A stretch of DNA of 64,000 bases from MWBF01 sp040772005 (GTDB lineage Bacteria > Chloroflexota > Anaerolineae > CG2-30-64-16): the NCBI GenBank assembly GCA_040772005.1, contig JAXGYZ010000006.1:186001-250000 (forward strand), given 5' to 3'. The stretch's first letter is position 1. Every line of letters starts with the position of its first letter. Under the pieces are notes generated by a model. It did not search any database and was not told the origin of the DNA. It saw nothing but the letters and a program-made list of their open reading frames with translations. Positions 60,207 through 64,000 of this stretch are shown in pieces. Both the position numbers and the translations under genes were made by a program.

Positions 60207-62522
60207 ATGACCGCAACCCTGCTACAGACGAAACTCTACCGCCCCACGCCGCGTCCCGACCTGGTGCCCCGCCGGCGCCTGCTGCAACAGCTCCTGACTG
60301 GGCTATGGACGGGACAGGCATTCGCGCGCAAGCTCACGCTCGTGGCTGCCCCCGCCGGCTTTGGCAAAACCACGATGATTGTGGATTGTGAATTGTGGAC
60401 TTCGCACCCTGCACAGCCAAGACCTGCCATCGAGAATCTGAAATCGGGCTGGCTTTCCCTTGACGAGGCCGATAACGACCCGGTGCGCTTCCTGCGCTAC
60501 GTCATCGCCGCCTTGCAAAGCGCGCTCCCGGAAATCGGCCGCACCGCCCTGCCGCTCCTGGAATCCGGCGCGCCAACCGCCCTGGAAGAGGCGCTCACGA
60601 GCCTCATCAATGAAATCACCGCCACGGCCTGCCCCGTCATCCTGACGCTAGATGATTACCACGTCATCCACCACGCGGGCATCGAGCTGCTGCTAACCTT
60701 TTTGCTCGACCACCAGCCGCCCAACCTGCACCTCATCATCGCCAGCCGGAGCGACCCGGCATTGCCCCTGGCGCGGTTGCGGGCGCGCGGCCAGTTGCTC
60801 GAGTTGCGCGCCCGCGACTTGCGCTTTACCGCAGAAGAGACCGCCGCCTTCTTCACGCATACCATGGGGCTATCGCTGCGCCCGGAATGGATCGCGGCCC
60901 TGGAACAGCGCACCGAAGGCTGGATCGCGGGTCTGCAACTCGCGGCGCTTTCGATGCAGGGGCGCGAGGATGCCCAGACGTTCATGCAGGACTTCACGGG
61001 CAGCCAGCACTTCGTGCTGGAATATCTCGTGGAGGAAGTCTTGCGGCGCCAGGCGGCGCCAATGCAGCAGTTCCTGCTCGAAACTTCCCTGCTCCAGCGG
61101 ATGTGCGCGCCATTGTGCGATGCAGTGACAGAATCTGCCGAGAGTGAGCAGGCGCTGGCAGACCTAAACCGCCGCAACCTCTTCATTATCCCGCTGGATA
61201 GCGAGCACTATTGGTTTCGTTATCATCACCTGTTTGCGGAATTTCTGAAAAGTCATCTGCAGCGCACGCGCGCCGGCGATGTGCCCGTGCTGCATCGCCG
61301 TGCTGCGGAATGGTTCCAGGCGAACAACCACCCGGAAGAAGCCCTGCACCATGCCTTTGCCATTCCCGATTACCCCTATGTCAGCCGTCTTGTGGTGGAC
61401 AACTGGCGGCGCGTCTATCATAGGGGCCGCCTGGCTACCGCCGTGCAATGGCTCGAATCTTTGCCCGGTGATCTGCTCCGCCAATCGCCGGCGTTGGGCG
61501 TGGCGTATTGCTGGACCTTGTTCATACGCGGCGATTATGAGCGTATCGGTTCATATCTCGACGACGTCACCCAGTCCTTTGACCGTATGGTGGCCGCGGG
61601 AGAGCTGCCGGTCGAACACCCCGAGTACAACATCATCCTGCATCAAGTGACCTTGTTGCGCGCCGTCGTCATGCGGCATCACGGAGACGTTGCCGGCGCA
61701 ATTCAGGAAGTGGAACAGCTCTTGCCAACGGTGGTTCGCCTTCGACAGACACTGGGCCAGACGGTTGTCGATATGGGGTACACCGCGTGCTATTCGCAGA
61801 TGGGCTATAACTATGTGGCGGCTAACGATCTGGACCGGGCAGCAGATTACCTGAGCCGCGTCAGCCCGCACGCGCGCGGCTGCGGCAATCTCTTCGCCCT
61901 GGCTCACGCGACCATGGAGTGGGCCAGAATCAGCCTGGCGCAAGGGCGCGTGGAGCAGGCAGAAGCAATCTGCCGCCATGAACTGTCACTGATGCAACAA
62001 CCGGCTTATGCCGGAACTCCGGCCTTCTGTTTGATTCAGCTCGCCCTGGCCGATGTATTGCGCGTCAAGCAAGCATGGGACGAAGCGGAAAGCCTTCTCC
62101 GCCAGGGATTGGAGACAGCCCGCAGCAGCGGGCACGCGTACTACCTGGCGCAGGGCTATCTGATTACGGCGCGGCTGCATCACGCCCAGGGAAAACCGGC
62201 CCAGGCGCAGGATGCTGTGCACCAGGCGGAACAGATTGCCGCCGCCATTCACAACCGTTTCCTGGATGACGCGATCGCGCAGACCCGGCAAACGCTGGCG
62301 AGCAGGTCATCGCCCGCGCAACCGCTGATCGAACCGCTGAGCGAGCGCGAACTCGAAGTCTTGCGCTTGATCTGCGCGGGCAAGTCGAACCAGGAAATTG
62401 CCGATGAACTCTTTCTCGCCTTGAACACGGTCAAGCGCCACGCCAACAATCTCTACGGCAAGCTGGGCGTCAGCCGGCGCGCCCAGGCAATCATGGAAGC
62501 ACGCAGGTTAGAACTGGTTTGA
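60207..62522 (+). CDS. MalT/LuxR-family ATP-dependent transcriptional regulator
   Basis: 771 residues. N-terminal ATPase: TKLYRPTPRPDLVPRRRL opening, Walker A LVAAPAGFGKTTM (~47-59), Walker B VILTLDDYHVIH (~145-156), and the family phrase LHLIIASRSDPALPLARLRARGQLLELRARDLRFT. Then TPR-like helices (about 350-700) and a C-terminal LuxR HTH (LSERELEVLRLICAGKSNQEIADELFLALNTVKRHANNLYGKLGV). Long LAL/MalT-type activators sense small ligands via the TPR part. Here it is intact and is followed by a strong terminator; target genes unknown. Confidence 0.93.
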   Translation: MTATLLQTKLYRPTPRPDLVPRRRLLQQLLTGLWTGQAFARKLTLVAAPAGFGKTTMIVDCELWTSHPAQPRPAIENLKSGWLSLDEADNDPVRFLRYVIAALQSALPEIGRTALPLLESGAPTALEEALTSLINEITATACPVILTLDDYHVIHHAGIELLLTFLLDHQPPNLHLIIASRSDPALPLARLRARGQLLELRARDLRFTAEETAAFFTHTMGLSLRPEWIAALEQRTEGWIAGLQLAALSMQGREDAQTFMQDFTGSQHFVLEYLVEEVLRRQAAPMQQFLLETSLLQRMCAPLCDAVTESAESEQALADLNRRNLFIIPLDSEHYWFRYHHLFAEFLKSHLQRTRAGDVPVLHRRAAEWFQANNHPEEALHHAFAIPDYPYVSRLVVDNWRRVYHRGRLATAVQWLESLPGDLLRQSPALGVAYCWTLFIRGDYERIGSYLDDVTQSFDRMVAAGELPVEHPEYNIILHQVTLLRAVVMRHHGDVAGAIQEVEQLLPTVVRLRQTLGQTVVDMGYTACYSQMGYNYVAANDLDRAADYLSRVSPHARGCGNLFALAHATMEWARISLAQGRVEQAEAICRHELSLMQQPAYAGTPAFCLIQLALADVLRVKQAWDEAESLLRQGLETARSSGHAYYLAQGYLITARLHHAQGKPAQAQDAVHQAEQIAAAIHNRFLDDAIAQTRQTLASRSSPAQPLIEPLSERELEVLRLICAGKSNQEIADELFLALNTVKRHANNLYGKLGVSRRAQAIMEARRLELV

Positions 62523-62540
62523 TCGACCCTTCCATCAACA

Positions 62541-62575
62541 AAGGAGCCTAACACTTTGGTGTTAGGCTCCTTTTG
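62541..62575 (+). terminator. Rho-independent terminator of the MalT-type gene
   Basis: Perfect stem AGGAGCCTAACAC / GTGTTAGGCTCCT with a TTTG loop followed by TTT. The classic shape, 18 bases after the stop codon. It separates the regulator from the next transcription unit. Confidence 0.9.
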
Positions 62576-62634
62576 ATTCCGAATCCCACTCTGGTGTGTT
62601 CCAAAGCGAGACCCTCCGGCCATATACTCCTGGC

Positions 62635-62856
62635 ATGAAAACCCAAAGCGACGCCCCAGTTTACGAAATCCGGTTGAAGAGCCATCTGGGCCAAAACACA
62701 TTGGTCTGGTTCGCAGATTTCAATGTGGAATACAGCCCCGATGGGGAAACGATCCTGCGCGGCCCCATTGTTGACCAGGCCGCGCTGGATGGCATTCTCG
62801 CACGCATCTGTGACCTGGGCCTGAGCCTGACGTTGTTTCGACGATCGGGCAAATAG
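62635..62856 (+). CDS. Small conserved protein of unknown function
   Basis: 73 residues: VYEIRLKSHLGQNTLVWFADFNVEYSPDGETILRGPIVDQAALDGILARICDLGLSLTLF, read in pieces as VYEIR.KSHLG, WF..F, GETIL.GP, VDQAAL.G.L..I.DLGL. This is a recurring short protein in Chloroflexota and cyanobacteria, often near FtsX/ABC genes; function not known to me. ATG 62635 is preferred over the earlier in-frame ATG at 62596 because upstream residues do not fit. It lies 27 bp before the permease gene and may be co-transcribed. Confidence 0.75.
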   Translation: MKTQSDAPVYEIRLKSHLGQNTLVWFADFNVEYSPDGETILRGPIVDQAALDGILARICDLGLSLTLFRRSGK

Positions 62857-62883
62857 CCGTTTTGACACCGAAAGAGGTGACCC

Positions 62884-64000
62884 ATGTACTACAGGGCAAT
62901 CCGCAACGACGTTCTGAGGAGCAAAGCAATCACACTGACGACCACGCTGTTTGTCGTCGCCGCGGCCATGCTCGTCGCGCTGGCAGCTGTCCTGGTCGTC
63001 AACCTGGCGGGTGCAATTGGTACCCTGATGACACAGGCAAAAACGCCGCATTTCACACAAATGCACGCTGGCGAACTGGATCTAGCGCGGCTGGCGGCTT
63101 TTGCCGAACAGAACGAGGCTGTCGCCGATTTTCAGGCATTGGAGTTTCTCAACGTGGACGGCGCGCAGTTCTCATTTGCGGGCGGCTCGCTGGCAGACAG
63201 CGTCCAGGACAACGGCTTTGCGGTGCAGAGCGAAAGATTCGATTTCCTGCTCGACCTGGATGGGAAGATCATCACCGTCTCTGACGGCGAAATCTATGTC
63301 CCCATTACCTATATCCAGGGCGGCATCGCCAGGATTGGCGAAACGGTGACCGTGGCCGGCAAAACCTTCACCATCGCCGGCGCGCTGCGCGACTCGCAGA
63401 TGCAGCCGCTGCTCTCCTCATCCAAGCGCTTCCTGGTGAGTCAGAATGATTTCGCGGCGCTCCGGCAGTTCGGCAGCGTGGAGTATCTGATCGAGTTTCG
63501 GCTGCACGACCTGGGCAGACTGGGCGCGTTCGAGGCTGCCTATACCGCGGCCGGGCTGGAATCCAACGGGCCGACCCTCACCTATGTCCTGTTCAGGATG
63601 TTCAACGGCCTCTCCGACGGGCTGATGATTGCGGTCATCCTGCTGGTCAGCGCGCTGGTGATCGCCATCGCCTTCCTCTGTATCCGTTTCACTCTGCTGG
63701 CGAAAATCGAGGACGACTACCGCGAAATCGGCGTGATGAAAGCCATCGGCCTGCGCGTGGCCGACATCAAGAAGATCTACCTGACCAAATACGTCGCCAT
63801 CGCCGCCGCAGGCAGCCTGATCGGCTACGGGCTTTCCTTCGTCTTTCAGGATGCGCTGCTGGCCAACATCCGGCTGTACATGGGCGAAAGCGCCAACGCC
63901 TCCCTTGCGCCGCTCCTGGGCATCGTCAGCGTGGCGCTGGTCTTCCTGGCCATCAGCGGCTATGTGAACGGCGTGCTGGGGCGCTTTCGCAAAATCTCCC
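62884..64000 (+). CDS. FtsX/MacB-like ABC permease, cut off by the window end
   Basis: At least 372 residues, open to the right edge. N-terminal membrane helix (ITLTTTLFVVAAAMLVALAAVLVVNLAG), a large extracytoplasmic domain (about 45-240, with MQPLLSSSKRFLVSQNDFAALRQFGSVEYLIEFRL), then FtsX-type helices (LMIAVILLVSALVIAIAFLCIRFTLLAKIEDDYREIGVMKAIGL) and the typical regulatory motif EIGVMKAIGLRVADIKKIYLTKY. Such proteins work with an ABC ATPase in lipoprotein or peptide export, drug efflux or sensing. ATG 62884 has an AAAGAGGTGACCC site. Confidence 0.88.
   Translation, partial: MYYRAIRNDVLRSKAITLTTTLFVVAAAMLVALAAVLVVNLAGAIGTLMTQAKTPHFTQMHAGELDLARLAAFAEQNEAVADFQALEFLNVDGAQFSFAGGSLADSVQDNGFAVQSERFDFLLDLDGKIITVSDGEIYVPITYIQGGIARIGETVTVAGKTFTIAGALRDSQMQPLLSSSKRFLVSQNDFAALRQFGSVEYLIEFRLHDLGRLGAFEAAYTAAGLESNGPTLTYVLFRMFNGLSDGLMIAVILLVSALVIAIAFLCIRFTLLAKIEDDYREIGVMKAIGLRVADIKKIYLTKYVAIAAAGSLIGYGLSFVFQDALLANIRLYMGESANASLAPLLGIVSVALVFLAISGYVNGVLGRFRKIS

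Noticed and set aside
62596..62634. Extended start of the 73-residue protein
   Set aside because: The extra residues MFQSETLRPYTPG are not in keeping with the compact family opening and there is no good ribosome site before that ATG.
1..64000. tRNA, rRNA or riboswitch
   Set aside because: I saw no cloverleaf with a CCA-type end and GTTCGA-type T arm, no conserved rRNA segments and no riboswitch core I could recognise; a covariance-model scan would settle it.

Overview
The window is GC-rich (roughly 60-66%) bacterial chromosome with ordinary Shine-Dalgarno starts and gene families typical of Chloroflexota (Anaerolineae/Caldilineae-like): very large SARP/BTAD and MalT-type ATP-dependent regulators, short 'FLLRLWRE' proteins, binding-protein-dependent sugar importers without their own ATPase, UROD-like genes among sugar genes, and many lipoproteins with Pro/Thr-rich linkers. 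The phylum is inferred from gene content. No rRNA, tRNA or CRISPR array was recognised.

Layout. (1) 1-16 kb: mostly minus-strand genes (FAD-dependent CrtI-like oxidoreductase, two-heme membrane cytochrome c, two SAM methyltransferases, SRPBCC, SnoaL-like and DoxX-like proteins, small membrane proteins) around a plus-strand SARP regulator. Five promoters here carry the same operator: two ~7-bp half-sites 11 bp apart, 9-10 bp upstream of a -10 box, always in the same orientation relative to the minus-strand gene. This looks like an undescribed SARP-type regulon over a small cryptic oxidation/methylation cluster. (2) 11.1-13.9 kb: a decayed or badly sequenced stretch with a frameshifted regulator tail, a broken GNAT acetyltransferase, a DUF1059 protein and a broken IS110 transposase. 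(3) 14-24 kb: alpha/beta hydrolase, NmrA-like reductase, a second giant SARP regulator, a beta-propeller glycosidase-like gene and a sugar ABC operon. (4) 24-28.3 kb: a hybrid histidine kinase convergent with, and overlapping at the 3' end, an unusual HTH / degenerate-GHKL / receiver protein. (5) 28.4-39 kb: a plus-strand operon of FAD oxidoreductase, sugar ABC importer, UROD-like protein, second FAD oxidoreductase, second UROD-like protein and a NicX/M29-like metalloenzyme, then a multicopper oxidase. (6) 41.6-54.2 kb: epimerase, secreted beta-helix protein, a RAYT (REP-associated tyrosine transposase) with several palindromic repeats, and a minus-strand cluster with GH63-like, macro-domain, toroid-fold and secreted proteins. 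(7) 54.3-59.9 kb: a giant secreted peptidase gene (propeptide, PsbP-like, M23, PA14, PPC, M4) split by a 1,248-bp IS630 element at a CTAG target, next to an emfourin-like lipoprotein that may inhibit it. (8) 60-64 kb: a MalT-type regulator, a strong terminator, a small conserved protein and the start of an FtsX-like permease.

Best candidates for something new: the five-site SARP-type operator set and its cryptic cluster; the dual-metallopeptidase polyprotein with its adjacent inhibitor and a precisely reconstructable IS insertion; the RAYT locus whose inverted-repeat ends supply stop codons to both flanking genes; and the kinase/pseudo-kinase-receiver pair.
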